From positions 1,762,501 to 1,826,500 of the forward strand of contig WPIO01000041.1 in the NCBI GenBank assembly GCA_009760855.2: DNA of 64,000 nucleotides, written 5' to 3'. Source of the stretch: Cristatella mucedo (Eukaryota > Bryozoa > Phylactolaemata > Cristatellidae). Made by a program: the position numbers and the translations under genes. Shown one piece after another: positions 54,555-64,000 of this stretch (within the stretch, counting starts at the first letter, position 1; every line of letters begins with the position of its first letter). Below the pieces are notes generated by a model that saw only the letters and a program-made list of their open reading frames with translations, had not been told where the DNA came from and did not search any database.

Positions 54555-54680
54555 CTCAGGCTCAGCTGATAAGCTCAGCGGCAAAGCTCATAGTTCGTAA
54601 TCCAAGTTCAGCTGTCAAGTCCATCGTCCATAATCGCCGGGCATTACGTGAGGGTTGCCCGGTCATAGCAACCGTCTCCC
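54555..54680 (+). repeat. Arm 2 of the dispersed inverted repeat
   Basis: AGCTCAGCGGCAAAGCTCAT, AGTTCGTAATCCAAGTTCAG, CATCGTCCATAATCGCCGGG, followed by CGACGCCATC. It matches the reverse complement of 53559-53815 but has only one copy of the internal unit. Confidence 0.7.
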
Positions 54681-54687
54681 GACGCCA

Positions 54688-54778
54688 TCGTCCTTTGCAG
54701 CAAATATAAAGCGCCCAGAAAGAGCTTGAGTTCTCTGAGGGCGCTTTATCGAGTGTTCTGTTATTATCATTATCGTAC
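54688..54778 (+). mobile_element. LINE 3' stub
   Basis: GCAGCAAATATAAAGCGCCC, AGAAAGAGCTTGAGTTCTCT, GAGGGCGCTTTATCGAGTGT, then TTATTATCATTATC. Confidence 0.88.
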
Positions 54779-54879
54779 CTGCCTGGAATCGACTCACTTT
54801 CGATGGAGATGGCAGTGTGCTTGCCCCAGGAGCTCTTCCAGGTCACCTAGGGCTGAGACATGGGCTTTATAGGGTTATC

Positions 54880-55640
54880 GGCTCCATGAGTCAAAGTGCC
54901 TTATTTATTGCCGACCCTTTTGACAAGCGAAGCCACTTTTTCCTAACTCGACTCGGCGTGATTTCCACAGCCTACGGCCATCGATCCATCGCCGGCTGCA
55001 ATTGCTGCCGTTGCCGTGCATCGGGCCGTCACTGCTTTGATTCGTTGACCCAGTTGACTTTGTGCCGACTCCTCCGCCAAGGTCGTAAAATGGACCTCGC
55101 TCGCGTGGCCACTGCCGTCCGGTGATGTCGGCGCTAATGGGACAGTTATGCCCTCGTGAATAGGCCGTCGGGTTTCGGGCATGCCGAATCGTTCGACAGC
55201 ACGAGACCTATGACAGCTGCGCTGAGGCTATCCGCAGGCCTGCTAGGGCCGGTCCTCGTCGACGGCGGGACAGCGACTCTCAAGCCTGAGGGCGCGGCCA
55301 TCCCGTTTGTAAACAACGAGAGTGCCCTCAAGAAAGCCGTAGACGGAAAGATTAATAAGCACGCCAGCGTGTCGGATGACCTTGTCAACGGCAAGGGCAG
55401 AGAACGCAAGGCAGCCGTGCTGCCTTGCGTTGTGGGTGGGTTCGGGTCCCATACCCAGGAAATGCACGGGGCTTCCTTACGGTTTGCGTGTCGCGGAGCG
55501 ACTGGAGGCTATTCTGGAATCTTCTGGAATCCGAGTCAGCTATGTGCCAACGGAGTGCGCGGAGGTGGGGCAGAAATTTCATGCTGGTGAAGGAGACTGT
55601 GCCCTATTGGGACGAGCCAACGCCCAGCCTGGAGGGTAGA
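54880..55640 (+). other. Unassigned open region, possible retroelement relic
   Basis: Frames show ALFIADPFDKRSHFFL and LTLCRLLRQGRKM, vaguely like the start and middle of a retroviral-type aspartic protease region of LTR elements. Further on is RVAERLEAILESSGIRVSYV, vaguely like the segment after the RT of Penelope-like elements. Catalytic residues are not preserved and the two resemblances conflict. A 144-codon frame (55156-55590) has no recognised domain. Confidence 0.2.
55403..55431. repeat. Perfect 13-bp inverted repeat, 3-nt loop
   Basis: AACGCAAGGCAGC, loop CGT, GCTGCCTTGCGTT. A compact hairpin of the shape of an intrinsic stem-loop; no U-tract follows. Confidence 0.9.
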
Positions 55641-55898
55641 ACCTCCCAACACTCACGATTTCGTAAATATTAAGGAAACTCACGGTAAGAATACATGGCT
55701 ACGAGTTTTTGAGTTTTCTTTTTAGCGGCTGTTCACACACGCACGCACTCATATGAAATAACCCAATTATTTATTTCCCTCAGATCTTATAAAGAGGCGA
55801 TCCTAAGGGATTATTACTACGCAGTTTTAATTCATGCATCATTCACCCAGGTCAGACGTGGCCCTCTTCGGCTGTGGAATTCAGAGTTATACGCTAAG

Positions 55899-55969
55899 AA
55901 CGTAAAACGTAATAAACGTAACCACGTAATATAACGTAATAAATAACGTAATACACGTAATAAACGTAG
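55899..55969. repeat. AACGTAATA-type short tandem repeat
   Basis: AACGTAAAACGTAATAAACG and similar: about eight ACGTAA cores at irregular 6-12 bp spacing. Confidence 0.85.
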
Positions 55970-56164
55970 ACTTTCAATTAAGGTATGATTCTTAATTACA
56001 GTCAAGTTCGGATAGGATCGCCATACTTGTTTGAAACATGATGGCTTGTATAAGGAGTTGTCAGCTTTGCTTCGAGATCCTAGTTAAACACATTTTCACC
56101 TTGCATTTACGTGGTTTAGCAATAGTTAGGAACGCTCTGTTGGATGATGCAAAGCTACTCATGA

Positions 56165-56232
56165 TAGCAATAATAATAATACATTTGTATAGCGCCATCG
56201 GAGAACTGAATCTCTCTCGGTACATTAAAGAT
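56165..56232 (-). mobile_element. SINE B/LINE-type 3' tail
   Basis: Minus strand: ACCGAGAGAGATTCAGTTCT, CCGATGGCGCTATACAAATG, TATTATTATT. Confidence 0.7.
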
Positions 56233-56344
56233 GATACACCTCGTTTGAAGCGATTATCCCGTATTCTTTTAGCGGACTGCAGGAAATGAATTTTGGCACG
56301 TCAAAAAAGCTGAAAGGAAATGTATCAACAGATAAGGAGCATGT

Positions 56345-56440
56345 AAAAATTATGCACTTAATAAAGCGTCCTCAGAGAACTCAATCTCCTTCTAGGTGCT
56401 TTACATTTGCTGCAAAGGGAAGCATGTACATGCTGTATAA
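56345..56440 (-). mobile_element. LINE 3' stub
   Basis: Minus strand: AGCACCTAGAAGGAGATTGA, GTTCTCTGAGGACGCTTTAT, TAAGTGCAT; the ATT tail is lost. Confidence 0.85.
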
Positions 56441-56924
56441 GTCAATCATATTGCTGTAAATGAAGCTGGCAGCCGACATCAATGCATTAATGCCTGCGAT
56501 AGAGAGGTTATTGCCATTCAACCTCCCGTCAAATCTGCAAGTGAATTTCTTTTGTAATTCCGTGAGTGTCCTACTTTCAGATACCTTTCGATTGTCGTCT
56601 GGAGGTTCGGCGATTCAATACCAAGATATTTTGGCGGTAGCGAGAAGATGGTGACAGAACTGTCTAACCATGACATGTCGTTCCGGAAACCTCCGTGCTG
56701 CTGTTGCTGCTTTTGTCTTCCGACGAAGAAATTCTCCAGGTGAATTTTCAGCAAACTCTTAGCGAAAAAAACATCCAATTATTAGGCTTACAACTGAGGC
56801 TACGCTCTGCAGCATCCGACAGTGACTCGATGTCAATCTCAAATGGCTCTAACCAAGGACGTGGCGACGATGATTTTTGCAGTAGGCTATACCTCAGGTT
56901 GAAACTTGAGGTGCGCAGCGCATA
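56441..56924. other. No gene recognised
   Basis: Short frames on both strands without domains. Confidence 0.4.
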
Positions 56925-57015
56925 AATAACTAATAAATAACAATAAATTAATAAACAATAATAATAATAAATAATAACAATACCAATACTAATAAATAAT
57001 AATAATAATAATAAT
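56925..57015. repeat. (AATAAT)-type AT-rich simple repeat
   Basis: ATAAATAACTAATAAATAAC followed by AATAATAATAAT runs. Confidence 0.9.
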
Positions 57016-57454
57016 GTCATAAGCAACTTATTTTCAAAAAAACTCAGCAGGGTTTCTTCGGCTCTTCTAAATATTGCGACTCCACTTCGATGAGAATTCG
57101 AAGATCCAAGTTAAGGGTTGATATTCATCTAGAAAGAGTCGATCTTTACTGGATCGTACCTGAAGGAGCGAAGCACGATGGCTTCGACGCTCGGGAGATC
57201 CTCTGGTGCCAGGTGCAAGCAATTCATGATCTTATCCATTAATCAATTACTCTAAAATAAGTATCGCCTGTTGTGCAAGATGATTGCTTCCTTTGAAGAG
57301 GATTGCTTCCTTAAGAGTTTTTTCTTAATTGCTGATGTCTCGAAAATAGAAATGGCACAAATCCCCAAAAACTTTGCTATTGGGACCATTAAAATGATAC
57401 AGTTGAAAGTTAGTTATCTTACAGAAAATTGAAGATGGAAAAAGTTAGGTTGTA
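57016..57454. other. No gene recognised
   Basis: AT-rich sequence; nothing supported. Confidence 0.4.
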
Positions 57455-58745
57455 CTTTAATAATAATAATAATAATAATGCATTTGATATAGTGCATTCA
57501 GAGAACCCAATATCTTTCTAGGCGCTTTACATTTGCTGTAAAGGAAGCACGATTGAATGGCTAGTGATAGCATGCTCAATACACAAAAAGAATAACGTGG
57601 TTAGGGGTGGCATACACAGGGTCAGCATGCAAGTTTGGTTACTGGCAGCATGCGCAGTGTCAGCACGCATAAGCACAGAAAGGACGAATCACAAGGACCC
57701 ACTAAGAGCTGTGATAAATAGATGCGTTTTTAGTTTCTTTTTAAGTCTGGAAAATTCAGTAGATGTTGTGACAGAATTCGGGAGTGAGTTCTAAGCTTTG
57801 GGAGCATACGAACTAAAGGCACGGTCTTCAACGGATTTGAGATTTTTACGAGGTATGGGTAAACGGTTAGATTCCAACAATAGGGTGGCAGACGCTTGGC
57901 CTGGTGGGGGGAATAGATCTAATAGGTAAGCTGGAGCCAATGAATGAAGGGGCCTAAAAGTGAGTGACAAAACCTTAAAGTGGATGAGTTGCTTGACTGG
58001 GAGCAAAAATAGGTCGGCGACAAGTGCTGTGATTTGGCAACTGTGAGCCGTGATGGCACATTAGGTAAGGAGGTTGCCTTTCACGACCTCGGTCCTGAGG
58101 TCGTGGCTTCGAATCCTGCAGTTGGCAATCCTTTATTGCCACTGCAGGCGGTGGTGATAGCCGTCAAGGCTCTTCTATCGCTATACAAAAGAGGCTGTTT
58201 AATAAGCTAGTATTTATTAATTTATTTACCTGCAGCGCTCACGGCAGACAAGCCAAGCTGCAAAGTTTTGCATTCGTTGTAACCGCCTGAGTGCGCAGGC
58301 TGGCAGACCAGCAAGCAATGAGTTACAGAAGTCAAGACGGGATTTCACAAATGCATGGACAAATTTACATGTGGTATCACTGTCTGAACAAGCCCGAATT
58401 TGAGCAATGTTATTTAGCTGAAGTAGGCAGGCTTGACTGTGGAGCTGATGTGGTCGTCTAATGAAAGATCGCTTTTGAACAAGACACATAGGTTTTATGC
58501 AGATTCAACTGGACGTATGCTGGCAGAGTCAATTTTGACCGTTAACTTTTTTAATTTCTGAATCATACATGGTTAGCCCATAACTAGGTGGTTGGTTTGA
58601 TCATAATTCAATTTAAGAAAGATTGCTTCCATTCATGTGCTGATGTCACGAATACATGCAGCAAGGGCGTTGAGTAAATTCGACGTGTTGGAGGGCTCGA
58701 AGGGATCAAAGGCAAAGGTAAAACTGAGTGTCATCTGCATAGACG
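57455..58745 (-). mobile_element. Dominant LINE, older copy interrupted by a SINE A
   Basis: On the minus strand, from near the catalytic motif (CFDP..PSNTSNL text at about 58690-58730) through the RT C-terminal region (58489-58226: HAFVKSRLDFCNSLLAGLPA, RRLQRMQNFAAWLVCRERC). After the SINE it continues with LPVKQLIHFKVLSLTF, APAYLLDLF and LKSVEDRAFSSYAPKA to the 3' UTR. The end is GCGCCTAGAAAGATATTGGG and an ATT tail at 57455. Many stops and frameshifts. Confidence 0.9.
58048..58228 (+). mobile_element. SINE A nested in the LINE
   Basis: GTGATGGCACATTAGGTAAG, CACGACCTCGG/CTGAGGTCGTG inverted repeat, GGCTTCGAATCCTGCAGTTG (box B), GCAATCCTTTATTGCC, GTGATAGCCGTCAAGGCTCT, TCTATCGCTATACAAAAGAG, AGCTAGTATTTATT. 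LINE sequence continues on both sides (GGCAACTG before, GCGCTCACGGCAGACAAGCC after). Confidence 0.92.
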
Positions 58746-58782
58746 TGAAAGCCTAGATTGTTCCTGGCACTCACATTGGCAA

Positions 58783-58786
58783 GAGA

Positions 58787-58832
<46 letters not shown>
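58783..58832. repeat. (GA)n microsatellite
   Basis: About 48 bp of GA just beyond the 5' edge of the minus-strand LINE. Confidence 0.97.
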
Positions 58833-59254
58833 ATGGACGGTGAAAAGAACTGAACCAAGCACATATTCTGACTGTAAATACGTTAAAGTTGTTAACATTG
58901 AGTTACTGGCTTCATTCTAGTACACTGCAAGTTTTTAGTTACTCATCAATAAAACAATGGTTATACAGTAAATTAATAAAACTTAAATAAATCCTCTCCC
59001 CTTTGTATCCACGGGTGCTTAACTGTGGCAGCTCGGATTGAGACCAGCTAACCACACTGCTTCGTCTAGATTCGTGCAGGATTGAGCCCCCTTCCTTCAG
59101 AGCCTCCCTTCCCGTTCTACTGCTTACTATTACAATGCCTATCTAAGAATGCCGCTAAGACGTCTAAATGATGGGTGACAAAGAATTGATCGAGATTCGT
59201 TGCTGACCGCCAATAGGTGCGTAGGTGCAGACAGAGGATATGATTTACGGAACG
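58833..59254. other. No gene recognised
   Basis: Mixed to AT-rich sequence; nothing supported. Confidence 0.4.
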
Positions 59255-59371
59255 ACAACTACTCTCCTACTGCCGACTATGGCTCATCCTTTTCAGCGGT
59301 TCTGAGCTGCTACTTCCATGCTACTCACTACCTCAACTGCTATCCTGACTCTGCTATGCTTCCCACTTTCT

Positions 59372-59373
<2 letters not shown>
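59255..59373 (+). repeat. 119-bp direct repeat, copy 1
   Basis: Begins ACAACTACTCTCCTACTGCC and ends GCTTCCCACTTTCTCT. It matches copy 2 (59890-60008) with about 8 differences. The GT/GA microsatellites lie between the two. Confidence 0.95.
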
Positions 59374-59795
<422 letters not shown>

Positions 59796-59889
59796 AATAT
59801 TTGCCACCCGGTGCCATTCGGCCAGGTTTATTGGTGCATAGGCAGCATAACTCTTACTCGAACCGACATGACCCGCTGCTGAAAGCTTA

Positions 59890-60008
59890 ACAACTACTCT
59901 CCTACGGCCGACTATGGCACATCCTTTTCAGCGGTCCTGAGCTGCTACTTCTATGCTACTCACTACCTCAACTGCTCTCAGGACTCTGCTATGCTTCCCA
60001 ATTTCTCT
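59890..60008 (+). repeat. 119-bp direct repeat, copy 2
   Basis: Begins ACAACTACTCTCCTACGGCC and ends GCTTCCCAATTTCTCT. Same orientation as copy 1. No coding or TE signature recognised inside. Confidence 0.95.
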
Positions 60009-62084
60009 ATGTTGCGTGAGACGAAGTCTGTTGGCTACCAAATGCGTACCGAAAGCCGCTTAGGCTGTGAGTGCGCTATAAAAAACTCTCCTGCGTAACA
60101 CCTACATGGTCTTTATGACTTAGTGGAGTTACAGACGGAGATACATTACATTACATTTGATTAGTGCCATTGCAGTGCGACGTTTACCTCAGTTCGCAGC
60201 CTACTTTTTCGCTACGGTTGACATTGCCTTTTCTATCCCGCAAGTTATGAGGCATTCTTCTTATTCTAGAACAACGCTTTGCGGATTTTAGCGAGTGATA
60301 AGAGAGTGACAAAACTAGGCAGGCTTAAAAATGCCCGCAACTGTATTATTCTTTAAGGTCTATACGTCGAAGTCTATTTAAAATGGCACTAATTTGTTTG
60401 CAGAATAAGTTTTAAGAAATGCATTACAATTTTTTATCTCTCTAGGAAAGCTGTTGCATAATTTAGACAAGAATAGCAAAGATATGTGCACAGTCTGTTT
60501 TGTCTCAGCTTATTCAAAGCTTCACCCGCTATATATCTTAAATGTTTGTTTTTATCGTGCCTATGCGAAGCTGTACACGTTACATATCGTGCTTGGTTAT
60601 ATCGCAACTTAGCTACTGTTGTACAAAATGAACATCACAAATACTTCGAGGTTTCTCGAGCTAAAGCAGTGTACAATGAAAGATTGTCAAAGTTATGTTT
60701 CCCAAACTCGAGCTTACTTTTTAAAAAAGCGTTTTGACTCAGAAGATCGCATCTAATAGTTAATAAGCAGCTCAATGCCTGTTGACTCGCTCCTCTGAGT
60801 CATACATCCGGTTCAATCACGGAGGACAACGCTGCACAATCTTTTGCCGCTTGACGGAAGTGCACCATCTTGCGCGCGACGAACTTTCTCGCTTTAATTA
60901 GTAGAGATTTAGTAGCCATCTGGTTTTACTATTCAGGTCAATTTTATTCTGGAGCAGAGCGGCTATTACGCAGTTTATTATTGTCCGACCTATTGTGATG
61001 TCTCTCGCAGCAATATTGTGGGCCGACGATCTCTACGATACGGGAGCGGTAAGTTCTTGCTGCGGAAAGACGCTGGCGCAGAACAACGTAGATGGACGAC
61101 GAGGGAAAAACGTCTTTGGTCTTTGGCTTAGTAGATATAGTCGCGTGCGAGCAGGCATTCATGGGGCGTATGCTGGCAATGAATTGCAGCTGACCCTTAG
61201 TCTGTGTATCCTTCACACACTGGAGGATGCAGACTATGTATTCGAGCCTGACCGATTGCTCTTTTGTGGAGAAGATAAAGGAGTGTGCTAAATATGTGTG
61301 GACTACGCAGTGCATGCATATACAAAGCCTGCGCTCTTGCAAATAAGTAAAATTTCGGCACTGGCCCAAACCTAGCATCTGCATACGCGCAAGTTCTTGT
61401 GCGAATGCAACTCGTTTACTTGAATCCTTAATTTAGACTAGTGCATGGATAAGACATTGTTATAACTTTAACGTAGTTTTGGTATTTAGGTATTAGTGCT
61501 ATGTACATTATCAGGAAAATTAGTTATAGCCTACTTAAGAACATGTATTGCTATTTCGGCTTAAAGAAATTCCAAGAGTCAACCCGTATACATTAAAATG
61601 CGCATGTCCCCACGTCCCCAAGCATTACGAATGTCCGCATACCAATAAAAAGAGCTCATAACTCCATTTGCATTCAAATTGACCCAGTTTCTTTAAATTC
61701 CTATTCGGTTAAATAGTGTATAATATGAAAATGCTGCATCCGGGTCTGCTCGAAGAATATAGTGGCTAAGACCTCAGTTTTTGTTTTATAGAGACGTTTT
61801 AGAAGTTCCCAGGAAGATTCCATCAGTAAATTGTGAAGGCAACAAAGCGTTAGCAGTAGTTGAAATTCTGCTATCATTATCTATATCTATCCATACATCA
61901 GTATTTTAGAAGAAGATAGATATTTTTGATCGAAACTACTAATCTCAACATTTCAAGTTTGGTTTGAACTTCAATTGTCTTACTAGTTTGAAATATCAAG
62001 TAAATGCGTAGCAGAGCCATCAAGCTGATTTATACAGGAATTTACAGCTCACAGTTACAGTTTTTTATGGGGAAGAACGCTTTT
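60009..62084. other. No gene recognised, AT-rich
   Basis: Long unassigned stretch. Frames of up to 146 codons (minus 60944-61384) have no domain. The segment 60315-60400 (CAGGCTTAAAAATGCCCGCA) loosely resembles 63545-63625, perhaps two decayed copies of an unknown repeat. Confidence 0.35.
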
Positions 62085-62240
62085 AAGGATTTTTTAATAC
62101 CGGGTCGCTGGGGACTCTCTGCCGGGATAAATACCGAAATATCACAAAGAATTTGGCCTGGAGCGGGAAATCCTGCCAGTTCTGCGTTGGGTCTAGAGCT
62201 CCACCGGTTGAGCTATAGAGCTACAGCAGTTCCCCCCCCC
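62085..62240 (-). mobile_element. Third tRNA-derived SINE-like element
   Basis: Minus strand: TATAGCTCAACCGGTGGAGC is an excellent box A region (TRGCTCAnnnGGTnGAGC). It is followed 30 bp later by GGCAGGATTTCCCGCTCC, a damaged box B. The body GGTATTTATCCCGGCAGAGA and CCCGGTATTAAAAAATCC follows. The head differs from SINE A and B. Only one copy is in the window, so SINE status is inferred. Confidence 0.45.
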
Positions 62241-62576
62241 CCGTCAACACACAGATCTGTACAGCCACGGCTTCAAATACTACTTACAAACGCATCCCGG
62301 TGTGCAGCGTTCATGAATGTCAACGTTTATAGTTGCAAATTACCAGTCGCAATTGCAACGTTTGCTGTAGTTGGTGACAGGAAAGCTTATAAATATAAGT
62401 CATGTCATCAGCATAGGGTGAACCTTCGACTACCAAAATTAGAGCTGAGAGTCGCACTAGATCAGTCAGTTCGAGCGAAATCTAGCCGCGCCAGGATTTT
62501 GTATGGTTAAAGTATTTCGTAGCATCTAAAAGACTTAACAATCACGCCGACCAAAGCACATTAAAAAAATCTCTAT
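62241..62576. other. No gene recognised
   Basis: Mixed sequence; nothing supported. Confidence 0.4.
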
Positions 62577-62745
62577 TAGAAATTTTAGCTGATTTAACAG
62601 CCTCTTTGTATAGCGACTGAAACAGCTACCACCGCCGCTTGCAGCGCCAATAAAATAGCGCCCGCCGCAGGATTTGAACCCACGACTTTGGACCCAGGTG
62701 GTGAAGAGCAACCACTTTACTGAATGTGCCATCACGGCTCACAAT
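62577..62745 (-). mobile_element. SINE A
   Basis: Minus strand: GTGATGGCACATTCAGTAAA, CCACCTGGGTCCAAAGTCGT (inverted repeat decayed), GGGTTCAAATCCTGCGGCGG (box B), GCGCTATTTTATTGGCGC, GTGGTAGCTGTTTCAGTCGC, TTAAATCAGCTAAAATT. Confidence 0.85.
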
Positions 62746-62939
62746 TTAAATCTGGCTGCTTAATTAATTCTTGCCAGGCGACCAGGGAATACTTGTGGTT
62801 GGCCATAGTCTATTCCACAAGCAGACAGTGCAAAAATGGCTACGTTAATTAATTAAAATGGTTCAGCGGTTATGTAAAATGTCGCCGAAAATGTAGTGAA
62901 CTAAGAAGAACGACGTTAAAACAATATTGCCACCATCGA
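62746..62939. other. No gene recognised
   Basis: AT-rich; nothing supported. Confidence 0.4.
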
Positions 62940-63130
62940 AAGTTCTGCTACCTTTAAATTTATTGTCCACACAGGACGTGAGGGCACGAAGAGGCTGAAA
63001 CTGGTGCAGCAGTTCAGCCTCGGTATGAAGGAGCCAAGCCGTGGCCTGCCTTGAGGGCCTTGAACGTCAGCGTTGCAACTAGTCTATAAAAGTGATAACT
63101 TGGCGATAGAAGGTGAACCTGAGCGACCTC
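62940..63130 (-). mobile_element. LINE RT C-terminal fragment (LKAVGDRSF-type family)
   Basis: Minus-strand frames read YHFYRLVATLTFKALKAGHG and LAPSYRG (the F..LK..HG.AP.Y block). Then come nucleotides matching the VVDLYLRFCLDNK text of the fragment at 36.9-37.1 kb (TTTATTGTCCAcACAGgAC on the plus strand). It is likely the same minor LINE family. Confidence 0.55.
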
Positions 63131-64000
63131 GCGTAGCTGCATAGATCTTCAAATTGGTTAACTCTCATTTCGTTCTTAATTTGTAAAATATTAAAGAGGA
63201 AAAAATTGAAAACACTATTCAGATCCCTGCTCATTAGCTAGCTGATGTTAACAAACGGGTAGACAGCCAGAGAGAAAATAAATGTAAATAGCATGATTCG
63301 TCGTTATAATTGAAAATTACATTGTATCCATACTAAAAATAGATAGTCCTTTTAAAGTCTTTATGTTCAATTTTTAAATTTTAACTTTTAATTTAATTTC
63401 AAAAATAAGAACGCACTTTGATGCAAATATATAAATGTAAATGTCGGTGGCTTTTGTATATTACTCAGCGCCGGCTGCGGAATCAGCAATTACTTCCGTT
63501 TGAGAGACGTACTCACGTGCGTCTCGTAAATTTAAAAGCATGTAGGCAGGTTTTAAAAATGCTTACAACAAATTACCTCTGCAGTCCTATGGAAAGCAGT
63601 CTTATGTAAATCTGTATTTAAAAGGAAAAACTAAAAATACGATACCGAAGTAATATGAAGTTTAAGCTGCGGCAGCCTTCGGTACTCATCTTTCGAGGGT
63701 ATACATTATTAATTTATTATTAAATACTAATAACTTAATCATTGTATGTATATAAATTTATACATCATGAATATTTATATACATATTTTTAATATTTAAG
63801 GAATATTTAGGGAATAAATATAAATATTTACAGAATGCACGGCAGAAATTAGTTGCTATTTCATGAACTCTTATTCCAATCACATTTAAGAATTTTAATA
63901 CCGGAACTTTTTTTGCACACCAGTAATTTCAAGCAGCTCACTGAACGCTTAGTAGTTACAAATATTGAGTATTCAGTGTATAGCTTGGAGCTGACGCTGT
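63131..64000. other. AT-rich tail of window, no gene recognised
   Basis: Very AT-rich with TATTTAAATATTT-type patches (63690-63830). No coding or repeat family recognised. Confidence 0.45.

Noticed and set aside
60944-61384. 146-codon minus frame and the overlapping plus frame at 60995-61291
   Set aside because: No recognisable domain or splice context. The two frames shadow each other.
62004-62510. 168-codon plus-strand frame
   Set aside because: It runs across the tRNA-like element on the other strand and a C homopolymer. No domain.

Overview
The window looks like nuclear DNA of an invertebrate metazoan. I cannot name the species. It has no operons, ribosome binding sites or dense gene packing. 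It has long GA/CT, CA/GT, AT and CGG microsatellites, tRNA-derived SINEs, many truncated non-LTR retrotransposons and a few isolated exon-like pieces with splice consensus. Most long open frames are by-products of simple repeats.

Host genes. The best-supported gene piece is a first coding exon on the minus strand (14970-15193). It encodes a signal peptide and a leucine-rich-repeat N-terminal cysteine cap, ends in a consensus donor, and sits in a CpG-rich domain (about 12.8-17.5 kb). A possible later LRR exon on the same strand lies at 11907-11980. On the plus strand, 47729-47883 (perhaps further) resembles an exon of an organic solute transporter alpha (OST-alpha/SLC51A)-like membrane protein.

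Transposable elements. The dominant family is a Jockey-superfamily (CR1/L2/Rex1-like) LINE with an APE endonuclease and reverse transcriptase. It has a conserved 3' stem-loop and an ATT-repeat tail. Copies lie at 19.0-21.4, 21.8-22.6, 27.1-28.2 (minus), 31.4-32.7, 40.6-41.0, 51.7-52.2, 52.5-52.9 and 57.5-58.7 kb (minus), with a very old copy at 5.6-6.15 kb and many 3' stubs. Other LINE families leave fragments at 3.8-4.14, 26.4, 36.9-37.1, 46.85-47.05, 49.75-51.0 and 62.9-63.1 kb. SINE B shares the LINE's 3' hairpin and is probably mobilised by it. SINE A has an unrelated tail and a perfect inverted repeat inside its tRNA-like head. A hAT transposase remnant (ZMYM-like type) lies at 42536-42952 on the minus strand.

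Repeats. A 27-bp minisatellite at about 30.7-33.7 kb is split by a LINE insertion. Other tandem repeats have units of 7, 11, 17, 39 and about 70-85 bp. There is a 27+27 bp perfect hairpin at 43466-43523, an inverted repeat pair at 53.7/54.56 kb and a 119-bp direct repeat pair flanking microsatellites at 59.3-60.0 kb.

Layout. 0-12 kb: SINEs, microsatellites and old LINE. 12-18 kb: CpG-rich promoter and first exon of the LRR gene. 19-34 kb: LINE-rich, with the split minisatellite. 34-47 kb: SINEs, LINE stubs and the hAT relic. 47.7 kb: OST-alpha-like exon. 48.6-59 kb: minisatellites and LINEs. 60-64 kb: AT-rich DNA with few recognisable features. I see no multi-gene system working together.
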